Shown piece by piece: positions 33,760 through 41,908 of a DNA stretch of 64,000 bases. Positions within the stretch are counted from its first letter, which is position 1. Every line of letters begins with the position of its first letter. Both the position numbers and the translations under genes were made by a program. Source of the stretch: Alistipes dispar (GTDB lineage Bacteria; Bacteroidota; Bacteroidia; Bacteroidales; Rikenellaceae); NCBI RefSeq assembly GCF_006542685.1, contig NZ_AP019736.1, positions 2,344,001 to 2,408,000 of the forward strand, read 5' to 3'. The notes beneath the pieces were generated by a model, which saw only the letters and a list, made by a program, of their open reading frames with translations, was not told where the DNA came from and searched no databases.

Positions 33760-34968
33760 ATGACAGAGATCGCAACCGTAAAACAACGCTTCGGCATCAT
33801 CGGCACTTCGGAACTTCTGGACCGGGCGCTGGAGGTGGCCCTGCGCGTGGCTCCCACCGACCTGACGGTACTCGTCACGGGCGAAAGCGGCGTGGGCAAG
33901 GAGTTCTTCCCGCAGGTCATCCATGCCTATTCCGCGCGCAAGCACAACAAATACATCGCCGTGAACTGCGCGGCGATTCCCGAAGGAACCATCGACTCGG
34001 AACTTTTCGGCCATGAAAAGGGGGCCTTCACCGGAGCCACGGAGGCCCGGAAGGGTTATTTCGAAGAGGCCGACGGCGGCACGATCTTCCTGGACGAGGT
34101 GGCCGAGCTGCCGCATCCGACGCAGGCGCGCCTGCTGCGCGTGTTGCAGACGGGCGAATTCATCCGTGTCGGGTCGTCGAAGGTGCAGAAGACGAACGTC
34201 CGCGTCGTCGCCGCGACGAACATGAACCTGCAGGAGGCCATCGCCCAGGGGCGTTTCCGTGAGGACCTCTTCTACCGCCTGAGCACAGTTCCCATCGTCG
34301 TGCCGTCGCTGCGCGAACGCCCGGAGGACATCCCGCTGCTGTTCCGCAAATTCGCCGCCGACGTGGCCGTGCAGTACCGCATGCCGGCCGTGACGCTCGA
34401 CGAGGGGGCGCGGCAGATGCTCATGCACTACTATTGGCGGGGCAACATCCGCCAGTTGAAAAACGTCGCCGAGCAGATTTCGGCCATCGAGCAGGCGCGG
34501 GTCATCACCGCGGAGGTGCTGTCGAAGTACCTGCCCCGGCAGGAGGCCGGAGCCCCCGTGGCCGCCGGTTCGGTCCGTATGGACGACGACATGTCCACCG
34601 AGCGGGAGCTGCTCTACAAGGTGCTCTTCGACATGCGCGCCGACATCAACGACCTCAAGCGCATGATGGCCGAACTGATGCAGGCTTCGGGCCGCTGCCA
34701 GGAGCCGGTGCGCGACATTCGGGGGCTGCTGCCGTCCGCCGCGCAGAGCAGCCTCGCTCCCGTGCAGCCCGCTCCGGTCTATGCCGAGAGCGAGGAGGTG
34801 ACCGACGACCCGCCGCGCGAGCGGACCAAGGCCGACATGCAGCGCGAGCAGATCATCCGCGCCCTGCGCCGCAACAACGGCCGCCGCCGCGAGGCCGCCG
34901 CCGAACTTTTCATGTCCGAACGCACCCTCTACCGGAAGATCAAGGAGCTGGGTATAGCGGAAAATTAG
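33760..34968 (+). CDS. Sigma-54-interacting transcriptional activator (AAA+ and Fis HTH, no receiver)
   Basis: A 402-residue enhancer-binding protein. It starts almost directly with the AAA+ domain: Walker A GESGVGKE (41-48), the sigma-54 contact loop GAFTGA (88-93), Walker B TIFLDEVAEL, and YRLSTVPI. A variable linker (about 270-355) and a Fis-type HTH (RREAAAELFMSERTLYRK) follow. There is no N-terminal receiver or sensory domain, so activity may be controlled by abundance or a partner. It is 4 bp upstream of lptE, so they are co-transcribed. The ATG at 33760 is used. Confidence 0.93.
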   Translation: MTEIATVKQRFGIIGTSELLDRALEVALRVAPTDLTVLVTGESGVGKEFFPQVIHAYSARKHNKYIAVNCAAIPEGTIDSELFGHEKGAFTGATEARKGYFEEADGGTIFLDEVAELPHPTQARLLRVLQTGEFIRVGSSKVQKTNVRVVAATNMNLQEAIAQGRFREDLFYRLSTVPIVVPSLRERPEDIPLLFRKFAADVAVQYRMPAVTLDEGARQMLMHYYWRGNIRQLKNVAEQISAIEQARVITAEVLSKYLPRQEAGAPVAAGSVRMDDDMSTERELLYKVLFDMRADINDLKRMMAELMQASGRCQEPVRDIRGLLPSAAQSSLAPVQPAPVYAESEEVTDDPPRERTKADMQREQIIRALRRNNGRRREAAAELFMSERTLYRKIKELGIAEN

Positions 34969-34971
34969 CTT

Positions 34972-35484
34972 ATGAAGAAGACACGCATTCTCCTGTTCTC
35001 GTTTTGCGCCGTGCTTTTGACCGGCTGCGGCGTGGCCATCAAGTATTCGCTCTCGGGCGCGTCAATCCCGCCCGACGCCAAGACCTTCTCGGTGGCCTAT
35101 TTCCCCAACAACGCCACGATGGTGTCGCCCATTCTGAGTTCGACGCTCACCGAGGCGCTGGTCGATATTTTCACGCGCCGGACGCGCCTGACGCAGGTGG
35201 ACGAGGGGGGCGATTTCGCCTTCGAGGGCGAGATCACGAACTACACCTCGACGACCTCCTCGGTGTCGAGCGACGAATACGCGCTGTTGAACCGCCTGAC
35301 GATCACCGTCAAGGTGCGTTTCACGAACGCGCTCGACGAGAGCATGTCGTTCAACCGCACCTTCACGGCCTTCGAGGACTACGAATCGACGCAGTTGCTT
35401 ACCGAGGTCGAGGGAACGCTCATTCCGCTGATCGTCGATAAGCTCGTCACGGACATCTTCCAGGCTTCGGCCTCCAACTGGTAA
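34972..35484 (+). CDS. lptE: LPS assembly lipoprotein LptE-like
   Basis: A 170-residue lipoprotein with lipobox LLTGC (Cys19) followed by GVAIKYSLSGASIPPDAKTFS, the typical opening of Bacteroidetes LptE-like proteins. LptE plugs the LptD barrel and helps insert LPS in the outer membrane. The remainder (VAYFPNNA, STLTEALVDIF, FEGEITNY) fits the family. It lies 3 bp after the sigma-54 activator gene. The assignment is by family resemblance; lptD is not in the window. Confidence 0.85.
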   Translation: MKKTRILLFSFCAVLLTGCGVAIKYSLSGASIPPDAKTFSVAYFPNNATMVSPILSSTLTEALVDIFTRRTRLTQVDEGGDFAFEGEITNYTSTTSSVSSDEYALLNRLTITVKVRFTNALDESMSFNRTFTAFEDYESTQLLTEVEGTLIPLIVDKLVTDIFQASASNW

Positions 35485-35492
35485 ATGGCGAT

Positions 35493-35978
35493 ATGGACTC
35501 TCTGAAAGCGTTTTTCGCATCGCCCGCCGGAGCGTCGCTCCCTCCGGCCGGGGAGGTCGCCGCCGCCGTCGGACGTTACGGATGGTTCGCGCCGGTTCGC
35601 GTGATGCGCGAACTGCAAACGGGCGATGCCGATCCGCAGTTGGCGCTCTTCGCTCCGTGGCGCGGGGAGAGTTCCCTGCGTCGTGCGGCGGTGGATGCGG
35701 AGGCCCTCACGCGGCTCTCTTCGGAGGAGGTCATCGACCGGTTCCTGCGCGAGGAGGATCTGCGTATCGTGGCCGACGACGGGGCGCCCGACTGCGAGGT
35801 GCGCACCGCTCCCGAATTGGACGACGAGGACGAGATCGTGAGCGAGGAGCTGGCGGCGATCTACCTTTCGCAGGGGCTTCGCCGCGAAGCCATAGCGATT
35901 TATCGCAAATTAAGTTTGCTAAATCCCGAAAAAAGTGTTTACTTTGCCGAACTTATCGGCAAAATTGAAGAACAATAA
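35493..35978 (+). CDS. Hypothetical protein with C-terminal TPR-like helix pair
   Basis: A 161-residue cytoplasmic protein. The N-terminal half has no motif I recognise. The acidic middle (DDEDEIVSEE) leads to a TPR-like pair: LAAIYLSQGLRREAIAIYRKL and NPEKSVYFAELIGKIEEQ. It lies 8 bp after lptE and 22 bp before secG. A similar TPR protein is, as I recall, common between these genes in Bacteroidales, but its role is unknown. Confidence 0.75.
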   Translation: MDSLKAFFASPAGASLPPAGEVAAAVGRYGWFAPVRVMRELQTGDADPQLALFAPWRGESSLRRAAVDAEALTRLSSEEVIDRFLREEDLRIVADDGAPDCEVRTAPELDDEDEIVSEELAAIYLSQGLRREAIAIYRKLSLLNPEKSVYFAELIGKIEEQ

Positions 35979-36000
35979 AAAATAATTAATAATTGAGGAT

Positions 36001-36372
36001 ATGTTATACACGATTTGCATTGCCCTGATTCTCATTGCGAGCGTTCTGGTCATTCTCGCGGTACTGGTGCAGAACCCCAAGAGCGGCATGGCCGCCAATT
36101 TCGGCGCGTCGAACCAGGTGATGGGTGTGCGTGAAACGACGAACTTCCTGGAGAAGTTCACCTGGACGATGGCCATCGCCATCGTGGTGCTGAGCCTCGT
36201 GGCCACGCTGGCCATGGACAAGGGCCTCGTCGCCCAGAGCAATTCGGAGATTTCGAAGGACGCTAAGGCGTTGCAGGAGCAACTGCTCGACACCGAGGCC
36301 GCTCCCGCGATGCCGCAGGCCGAGATTCCAGCCGAGCAGCCCGCACAGCCTGCCGAGACTCCCGCCGAGTAA
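36001..36372 (+). CDS. secG: Preprotein translocase subunit SecG
   Basis: A 123-residue SecG with two membrane helices (about 4-23 and 56-76) separated by the conserved loop LVQNPKSGMAANFG. It is an accessory subunit of the SecYEG channel. The C-terminal tail is rich in Ala, Pro and Glu and longer than in E. coli. It is the last gene of the run from 32904. Confidence 0.93.
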   Translation: MLYTICIALILIASVLVILAVLVQNPKSGMAANFGASNQVMGVRETTNFLEKFTWTMAIAIVVLSLVATLAMDKGLVAQSNSEISKDAKALQEQLLDTEAAPAMPQAEIPAEQPAQPAETPAE

Positions 36373-36401
36373 TCCGGCGACCGGGAGAAATAACCTTTTC
36401 G

Positions 36402-36434
36402 TTCCGCGGGGATTCACTCCTCGCGGAATTTCGG
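36402..36434 (+). terminator. Hairpin after secG
   Basis: TTCCGCG (36402-36408) pairs with CGCGGAA (36422-36428), with an inner GGA/TCC pairing, followed by TTTCGGTTT. It is a moderate terminator 29 bp after the secG stop. Confidence 0.5.
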
Positions 36435-36730
36435 TTTATACCTCGCCGGGTTTCCCGCTGTTCCCGGTCTCTTCCGTCCGGTTCTCTTTCGCTTGGCTCT
36501 CCGAGGCTTTCTCGGGGCTTTCTGCCCTTTGCCGTCTCCCGTCCTTTTGGGGCCTGGCATTTGTCCCTCCGGCTTCTGTTTTTCTCCCGCATCCGTGTCC
36601 GGTTCCCGTTGTCTCCGGGTTAGGGGAGACTTCGGCGGCTGTGCCGTCCGGTCTCCGCTGGCTTTCGGGGCCTTCGCGTTCGCCGTTTCGTCCGGAGCCT
36701 GCTGTCCGGCACGTCTCTGCAAATAAGAAT
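36435..36730. other. C/T-rich intergenic spacer
   Basis: About 300 bp in which the plus strand is dominated by C and T, built of short words such as TTCCGG, GTCTCC and TTTCCC. It lies between the convergent secG and cdaA. An open frame crosses it, but its translation is low-complexity and unlike any family. Confidence 0.6.
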
Positions 36731-36763
36731 CACCCCTGTCGGCGCGATCTCCCGACAGGGGTG
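36726..36763 (-). terminator. Terminator of cdaA
   Basis: CACCCCTGTCGG (36731-36742) pairs perfectly with CCGACAGGGGTG (36752-36763). On the minus strand it is followed by ATTCTTATTTG, a modest T-rich tail. Confidence 0.65.
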
Positions 36764-36826
36764 AAATCGTAAGCCCGAACTCGTTGGGGAGCTTCTCCGT
36801 CCGCTTCTCTTCGTGCGGCGGTCCGC

Positions 36827-37627
36827 TCACTCCGCCACCTCGCCTTTCGACTGCTTGCGCGAATTGATCGTCAGGTAGCGTTGGAGGGTCTGTTGCAAAT
36901 GCACGGGGTCTATGTTGCGGCGGATTTCGCCGTTCTGGGCGATCGAGATGCCGCCCGTCTCCTCCGACACGACGACGATGATGGCATCCGAGATTTCGCT
37001 CATGCCGATCGCCGCACGGTGGCGCGTGCCGTAGGACTTGGGCACGGCGCTCTGCGTCACCGGGAGGATGCACTTGGCCGCCACGATGCGGTCGCCTTCG
37101 ATCAGTGCGGCGCCGTCGTGCAGCGGGGCGTTCTTGAAGAAGATGTTCTTCAGCAGCGGCGTCGAAACCTTGGCGTCGAGGGCGATGCCGCCTTCGGCGA
37201 TGAGCCGCAGGTCGCTCCGCTGTCCGATGACGATCAGCGCTCCGGTCTTCGTCTCGGCCATTTCGCGGCAGGCCGTGACGATCGGCACGACGTTCGTCTG
37301 CACGCGGTCTTCGCCCGAGGAAAAGATGCGGGTGATGAAGTTGAACTGTTTCTGACGCATCCCGATCATCTGCAGAAACCTCCGCAGCTCGGGCTGGAAG
37401 ACGATAATCAGGGCGATGGCGCCCACCGAGATCAACTGTCCGAGAATGGTCGAGAGCAACTCCATGTTCAGCGCCCGCACGATCACCCACAGCAGGTAGA
37501 TGGCGATGATCCCCGAAAGGATGTAGGGGGCGTTGGTTCCCTTGGTCATGCGGTAGATCCAGTACATGATCGCGGCGACCAGGATGATGTCCATGAAGTC
37601 GATGAATGTGAACGGAACGAATCCCAT
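36827..37627 (-). CDS. cdaA: Diadenylate cyclase CdaA
   Basis: A 266-residue membrane-anchored DAC enzyme that makes cyclic di-AMP from two ATP. Three N-terminal helices (about 8-80) precede the DisA_N domain with the catalytic PLHDGA and GTRHRAA motifs. Cyclic di-AMP controls osmolyte and cell-wall balance. No cdaR is adjacent; a YbbR-like protein occurs at 50532. The gene has its own promoter (37664-37671) and terminator. Confidence 0.95.
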   Translation of the reverse strand: MGFVPFTFIDFMDIILVAAIMYWIYRMTKGTNAPYILSGIIAIYLLWVIVRALNMELLSTILGQLISVGAIALIIVFQPELRRFLQMIGMRQKQFNFITRIFSSGEDRVQTNVVPIVTACREMAETKTGALIVIGQRSDLRLIAEGGIALDAKVSTPLLKNIFFKNAPLHDGAALIEGDRIVAAKCILPVTQSAVPKSYGTRHRAAIGMSEISDAIIVVVSEETGGISIAQNGEIRRNIDPVHLQQTLQRYLTINSRKQSKGEVAE

Positions 37628-37663
37628 TGCTTCGAAAAATTAATCCGTTGTCAGTTTTCCTGC

Positions 37664-37671
37664 AAATGTAT
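37664..37671 (-). promoter_or_regulatory. -7 element of cdaA promoter
   Basis: Complement gives TACATTTG, a match to TAnnTTTG, with 36 bp between it and the start codon. Confidence 0.7.
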
Positions 37672-37672
37672 G

Positions 37673-37713
37673 AAAAAAACGGCTTCCCCGCTGTCGTGGA
37701 AACCGCTTTTTTG
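37673..37713. terminator. Terminator of the OmpH-like gene
   Basis: An A-rich arm with CGGcTTCC pairs with GGAAaCCG and a T run, around a ~10-base loop. On the minus strand it ends the OmpH-like gene; it sits just upstream of the cdaA promoter. Confidence 0.75.
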
Positions 37714-37730
37714 CCTTTTGTCCGGCCGTT

Positions 37731-38321
37731 TTACTTCTTCTCGGCCTTTTTGTCGGCGGCGTACAGCTCATTGACCTTCTGCAATACGGCAGGCGTGATG
37801 TTGAGCGTCGTGTCGGCGTCGATGAGCGCCGAGGCGTTGATGATGAGCTTGTACTTCCTGTCGGCGTTGATCTGCTGCACGGCGCGGTTGAGCAGGTCCT
37901 GCGCCCGGTTCGTGAAGACGTAGTTCTCCTCGTCGAGCGACTGGGCCTCCTTCTGGGCGTTGTTCTGATAGGATGCCGCCCGTTTCTGGAGGCTCTCCTG
38001 CTGTGCCTGCGCGTCGCGCGAGGTGATGAGCCCCTTCTGGAACTTCTCCTGCAACTGCGCCACCTCGGCCTGGAGGTTCTGCTCGCGCTGCGCCCAGCTC
38101 TTCTGCGCCTTCTCGGTCTTCTCCTGCAGGGCCTTGCCTTCGGTCAGGAAGAGGTCGCACTGCGCCAGCACGGCTTCGACCTGCACGTAGGCGATATCGC
38201 TCGCGCCGACCCGGGCCGTCGTTTCGGTCTGGGCCGTCTGAGCGGTCTGTTCCGTCGTTTTCGTGCCGCAGGCGGTCATTACGAGCGCTGCAGCCAGCAC
38301 CGGAAAGAGAGTTTTTTTCAT
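37731..38321 (-). CDS. OmpH/Skp-family lipoprotein
   Basis: A 196-residue protein with a signal peptide and lipobox MTAC (Cys18). A Gln/Thr-rich segment follows, then a long Gln/Glu/Lys-rich coiled coil (about 55-135) and a C-terminal strand region (YKLIINASALIDADTTLNIT) typical of OmpH/Skp periplasmic chaperones. Skp-type proteins escort outer-membrane proteins; here the Cys predicts membrane anchoring. It is monocistronic, with a promoter at 38365-38372. Confidence 0.85.
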   Translation of the reverse strand: MKKTLFPVLAAALVMTACGTKTTEQTAQTAQTETTARVGASDIAYVQVEAVLAQCDLFLTEGKALQEKTEKAQKSWAQREQNLQAEVAQLQEKFQKGLITSRDAQAQQESLQKRAASYQNNAQKEAQSLDEENYVFTNRAQDLLNRAVQQINADRKYKLIINASALIDADTTLNITPAVLQKVNELYAADKKAEKK

Positions 38322-38364
38322 ATCGTTTTTTTCGGTTTTTGGTAATTATTCCGTATTTGAGACA

Positions 38365-38372
38365 CAAAGGTA
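38365..38372 (-). promoter_or_regulatory. -7 element of OmpH-like gene promoter
   Basis: Complement gives TACCTTTG, a match to TAnnTTTG. It faces away from the ruvA element 12 bp to the right. Confidence 0.7.
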
Positions 38373-38384
38373 GGAAAATTTCTT

Positions 38385-38392
38385 TATTTTTG
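38385..38392 (+). promoter_or_regulatory. -7 element of ruvA promoter
   Basis: TATTTTTG matches TAnnTTTG, with 27 bp between it and the ruvA ATG at 38420. Confidence 0.7.
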
Positions 38393-38419
38393 CCCGTCCG
38401 CGTCTAAATTTTGTCTTTT

Positions 38420-39007
38420 ATGTACGAATATATCAGCGGCGTCGTGGCCGAGGCGGCTCCCGCCTATGCCGTCATCGACGTCGGCGGGGTAGGGTACTAC
38501 CTCAATATCTCGCTCGAAACCTATTCGGCGATCGAACACGCCGAGCGCGCGAAGCTCTTCGTGCACTACGTCGTGCGCGAGGATGCGCAGTTGCTCTACG
38601 GCTTCTCGACGCGCGTGGAGCGCGAGCTGTTCCGGCTTCTGATCGGCGTTTCGGGCGTGGGCGGCAATACGGCGCGGATGATTCTCTCGACCTATTCGCC
38701 GCGCGAATTGCAGGGGATCATCTCGTCGGGCAACGCCGTGCTGCTGAAGAACGTGAAGGGGCTGGGGCTCAAGACGGCTCAGAAGATCATCGTGGAGCTT
38801 ACGGGCAAGCTCACCGCGCTGGGCGCCGGGGAGGGTGCGCCGTTGGCCGCCGCTGCCGGCGGCGGGGAGATCGACGAGGCCCTCTCGGCGCTGGTCATGC
38901 TCGGCTTCGCCCGCTCGGCGGCCGAAAAGGTGCTGCGCGCCGTCGTCCGCGAATCTCCGTCGGCCTCGGTCGAGGAGCTGGTGCGCATGGCTCTCAAACG
39001 TCTTTGA
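38420..39007 (+). CDS. ruvA: Holliday junction DNA helicase subunit RuvA
   Basis: A 195-residue RuvA with the OB-fold start MYEYISGVV, a helix-hairpin-helix region (GVSGVGGNTARMIL; VKGLGLKTAQKIIVEL) and a C-terminal domain III (ALSALVMLGFARSAAEKVL) that contacts RuvB. It binds four-way junctions during recombination repair. The ATG at 38420 is chosen over an upstream TTG. ruvB is not adjacent. Confidence 0.96.
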   Translation: MYEYISGVVAEAAPAYAVIDVGGVGYYLNISLETYSAIEHAERAKLFVHYVVREDAQLLYGFSTRVERELFRLLIGVSGVGGNTARMILSTYSPRELQGIISSGNAVLLKNVKGLGLKTAQKIIVELTGKLTALGAGEGAPLAAAAGGGEIDEALSALVMLGFARSAAEKVLRAVVRESPSASVEELVRMALKRL

Positions 39008-39350
39008 CGGCCGGCCCTTACGCCTCCGGCGCCGGCGGCCGCTCCCGCAGCCGTTCCGTTCCCTGTGTTTCCCCGTCCTGTTTCCCGTGTTCTCCCGGAC
39101 CGTCTCCGCATTTTCCGGCTGCTTCCGCACTGCGGTCCGCCGCTGCATTTTCCGTAACCGGCCTTCGGGGGCTTCGCCCTTTGGGTTACCCCCCCCCGCT
39201 TTCCCGGTCCGTTTCCTTTCCGGCCTTCCCTCTCCTCCGGAAGCGCGGCTGCGCCTTCCGGTCTTCGCCTTTCCGTTCTCTTTTTTTCTTCGGCGGCATG
39301 CTGCGGAGGCGTTTTTTTGCGTTTGTTGTGCGGAAATCGGATTGTTTTTG
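39008..39350. other. C/T-rich intergenic spacer with poly-C run and hairpin
   Basis: About 340 bp, strongly C/T-rich on the plus strand. It includes GTAACC/GGTTAC arms enclosing GGGCttcGCCC at about 39152-39188, followed by nine C (39189-39197). No coding region or known RNA is recognised. The hairpin could terminate ruvA, although it lies ~150 bp after the stop. Confidence 0.55.
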
Positions 39351-39358
39351 TAAATTTG
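39351..39358 (+). promoter_or_regulatory. -7 element of the FKBP-like lipoprotein operon
   Basis: TAAATTTG matches TAnnTTTG. A TTG at 39326-39328 is 22 bp upstream. The start codon at 39368 would leave a very short leader. Confidence 0.7.
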
Positions 39359-39367
39359 CACGATTAT

Positions 39368-39964
39368 ATGCCGATGAAAAGAGTGATATACGCCCTTGCC
39401 GCGCTCGTCGCGCTGTGCTGTGCCTGCTCGAACGAGGAGGAGGTGCTGCCCCAGCAGCGGGAGAAGCTGGTCTCCTATCTCGAATCGTCCCACGCCCCGG
39501 CGCTCGTCGAGGAGTCGGAGGCCGACAAGGAGGCCCGGCAGCCGTTCTATTCCCTTTCGGGCAGCACGGTTTACCGCTATATCGAGACCTACTATGCTCC
39601 CGGGCGGGAGAGCCGTGCGGAGGTAACCTCCTCGTCGAAGGTGACGATCACCTTCCGGGCCTACGAGTTCACCTATTCGAACATCACCGACAGCACCTTT
39701 CCGTTCTATTCGAACGATCCGCTGCTGGAGCAGGCCTACCTCGAGGCGGGGCTGACCCCCGGGGCCTGGTCGTTCGAACCGCTGACGCTCGACATGCGCG
39801 GCGACATACTAAAAGGGCTTCGTCTCGCGTTGTTGGGTTGTCGCGCGGGCGACGAGGTGGAGGCGTATATGACCTACAACATGGCCTTCGGCGACCGGAA
39901 TTTCGGCACGATCCCCCGGGAGAGTCCTATTGCGTGGTTCTTCACGGTCGAGAGCGTCGAATAG
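39368..39964 (+). CDS. FKBP-like fold lipoprotein, short
   Basis: A 198-residue lipoprotein (start 39368, or 39374 for MKRVIYAL) with lipobox CCAC followed by SNEEEV. The C-terminal ~110 residues look like a divergent FKBP-type domain: LALLGCRAGDEVEAYMTYNMAFGDRNFG, then IPRESPIAWFFTVESVE in place of the usual IPPnSpLvFdVEL strand. Aromatic active-site residues of true peptidyl-prolyl isomerases are not clear, so activity is doubtful. The next gene, 29 bp on, encodes a related longer lipoprotein. Confidence 0.65.
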   Translation: MPMKRVIYALAALVALCCACSNEEEVLPQQREKLVSYLESSHAPALVEESEADKEARQPFYSLSGSTVYRYIETYYAPGRESRAEVTSSSKVTITFRAYEFTYSNITDSTFPFYSNDPLLEQAYLEAGLTPGAWSFEPLTLDMRGDILKGLRLALLGCRAGDEVEAYMTYNMAFGDRNFGTIPRESPIAWFFTVESVE

Positions 39965-39993
39965 GTCCGGAGCCGGCAACCGATTGAAAAAGA

Positions 39994-41586
39994 ATGAGAA
40001 TGCGACGAAATATGAAATTGCGTATCCTGTGCCTTGCGGCGGCCGGTCTGCTGCTGCTCGGTTCCTGCGCGAAGGAGGAGGCCGAATCGTTCGACAAGTT
40101 CGAGGATATGGCGCTCGAAGCGTGGATGCAGCAGCATCGCCCCGAGCTGCTGAAAAACTACCAGTCCGACGGCGGCTATTACGTGGACGTCCTCGATGCC
40201 GGCGATATGGAGGCGGCTCCGATCAGCGACACGGTCTGCTGGGTGTCGTTCGACTTTTCGGGCCGCGACCTGAGCGGCAACATCATCCTCACGCGCCGTG
40301 CGGACGAGGCCCATCAGGTAGGGTCGTTCACCAAATACACCCGTTACGTGCCCTATTACCGCTATTGCGGCGAGCGCTTCTCGGGATCGTTGATCGAGGG
40401 GACCTACCTGGCCATGCGCAACACGCTGCATCTCGATCCCGACTACGTGGCGGCGCATCCCGAGCGGAACCTTCCTACCGAGCTCCGGCTCCGCGAGGGG
40501 TCGCAGGTGGTGCTCTACATGCCTTCGCGCGTCGTGGGGTCCGGCGGCGTTTCGGGCGACGGCGGCTACGAAGGGCAGAGCGGCTATACGCTCGATGCGC
40601 GGCGGCCGTTCATCGTCACGATGACGATCTGCGACACGGTCAAGAATCCGCTCGAGCACGAAGGCCGCGAGGTTGACGAGTTCTGCAAGACGCATAACGG
40701 CGGCCTGAAAATGTACGACAAGGACGACGATACGGCCGACATCGGGCCGCTGCCTTCCGATCCCGAGGACAAGAATCACCCCTACAATGTCGCCGAGGAG
40801 TGGGTGAGCGCCAACGACACCATTCCGCAGGTCTATATCAACTACCGGTTCAACCCGGCGAAGAAGGGACTGAAATTCCCCGATCCCTATTTTTCGGGCT
40901 TCCTGCCCTATGCCGAGGCGTCGTCGATGGAGACGCTCGAGACGAAGATCAACGAAGCGCTCGTCAAACGCTTCCATCCCGACGAGGACAATCCTTATCC
41001 GACCGATATCAAGGAACTGGAAGCCGACTCGGTGAAGCTCGACGGCACGGCTAAGGTGTGGTATATCGGCCGTTTCCTCGATGGTTTCATTTTCGATACG
41101 AATATCGACGAGGTGAAGGAGTTGATCTACGGCGAGGTGGTTTCGGAGGGCGAAGCCTACGAATACACTCCCAAGGAGGGCGGAGCCGTTACCATGTGGT
41201 ACTATTCGATTCCCAATCTCAAGTACGGGCAGTGGGCGGCCGTCGTCGCCACCTCGACCAACGGTTACGGTTCGACGGGCCGTTCGGGCGGAACCTCCTC
41301 TTCGGGGGGATATTCCTCCTCGGATTATTACGATTATCTCAATTATCTGAACTATTACAACAGCTATTACGGCAACAACGGCTATTATAATCCCTATTAC
41401 GGCGGCTACTACGGCTACGGCGGCTATTACGGCGGTTATTACAATCCCTATTACGGCTATGGCTACGGCTACGGTTACGGCAGCGATTCCGACGATTCGG
41501 AGAGCGTGACGACCGTCAGCACGGAGATTCCGCCCTTCTCGCCGCTGATTTTCGAACTCTACATCGAACCCGAGGAGGAAGAGTAG
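39994..41586 (+). CDS. Double FKBP-like lipoprotein with a Tyr/Gly-rich insertion
   Basis: A 530-residue lipoprotein, lipobox LLGSC (Cys25) then AKEEAES. Two FKBP-like units can be traced. The first (about 60-215) has LREGSQVVLYMPSR and ends RRPFIVTMTICDTV. The second (about 270-528) has MWYYSIPNLKYGQW and ends IPPFSPLIFELYIEPE. In the second unit the loop between the YGQ strand and the IPPFSP strand, normally a few residues, carries ~80 residues of Tyr, Gly, Asn and Ser (about 424-500) and then an acidic SDSDDSES stretch. ATG 39994 is used; ATG 40012 is also possible. Function unknown; a surface or periplasmic chaperone-like role is speculative. Confidence 0.65.
   Translation: MRMRRNMKLRILCLAAAGLLLLGSCAKEEAESFDKFEDMALEAWMQQHRPELLKNYQSDGGYYVDVLDAGDMEAAPISDTVCWVSFDFSGRDLSGNIILTRRADEAHQVGSFTKYTRYVPYYRYCGERFSGSLIEGTYLAMRNTLHLDPDYVAAHPERNLPTELRLREGSQVVLYMPSRVVGSGGVSGDGGYEGQSGYTLDARRPFIVTMTICDTVKNPLEHEGREVDEFCKTHNGGLKMYDKDDDTADIGPLPSDPEDKNHPYNVAEEWVSANDTIPQVYINYRFNPAKKGLKFPDPYFSGFLPYAEASSMETLETKINEALVKRFHPDEDNPYPTDIKELEADSVKLDGTAKVWYIGRFLDGFIFDTNIDEVKELIYGEVVSEGEAYEYTPKEGGAVTMWYYSIPNLKYGQWAAVVATSTNGYGSTGRSGGTSSSGGYSSSDYYDYLNYLNYYNSYYGNNGYYNPYYGGYYGYGGYYGGYYNPYYGYGYGYGYGSDSDDSESVTTVSTEIPPFSPLIFELYIEPEEEE
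41266..41490 (+). repeat. Low-complexity Tyr/Gly coding repeat
   Basis: Degenerate repeats of TAT/TAC and GGC/GGT codons encode short units such as YYGGYY, NPYYG and GYGYGYG within the FKBP-like lipoprotein. Codon usage alternates between TAT and TAC, so this is an imperfect tract, not a pure microsatellite. Confidence 0.85.
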
Positions 41587-41614
41587 CCTCCCCCGGGTCG
41601 TCGTCTGCGACCGT

Positions 41615-41646
41615 CGCTCCCGCGAAAAATTGCTTTCGCGGGAGCG
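41615..41646 (+). terminator. Terminator of the FKBP-like lipoprotein operon
   Basis: CGCTCCCGCGAAA (41615-41627) pairs perfectly with TTTCGCGGGAGCG (41634-41646). A T-poor GTTCGTTTTC tail follows, so efficiency is uncertain. Confidence 0.65.
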
Positions 41647-41908
41647 GTTCGTTTTCGCACGTCCCGCTCTTTCGGAACCCTCTTTGTCAGAGACTCCCGG
41701 TCTTGATGCGTTTTTTCCGGGTTTCACGGCTCTCCCGACCCGGCCTTCCCGGTTTCCGCGGGCGCCCCGCATCCCGTTTTTCCGGGGGCGGTTCGTCCGG
41801 AATGCCTGCCGGACTGCGGCCGAAGATTCCGGATCCTTTCGCTCCGCTTTCGTTTTTCTCGTCCCGCGATCCGTTTTTCCTGTTTCCCGCTACTTTTTCA
41901 GGCAGAAA
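41647..41908. other. C/T-rich intergenic spacer
   Basis: About 260 bp with the plus strand dominated by C and T (TTTCCGGG, CCCGTTTTTCC, TTTCGCTCC words). No gene or RNA is recognised. It ends at the promoter of the small HTH gene. Confidence 0.6.
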
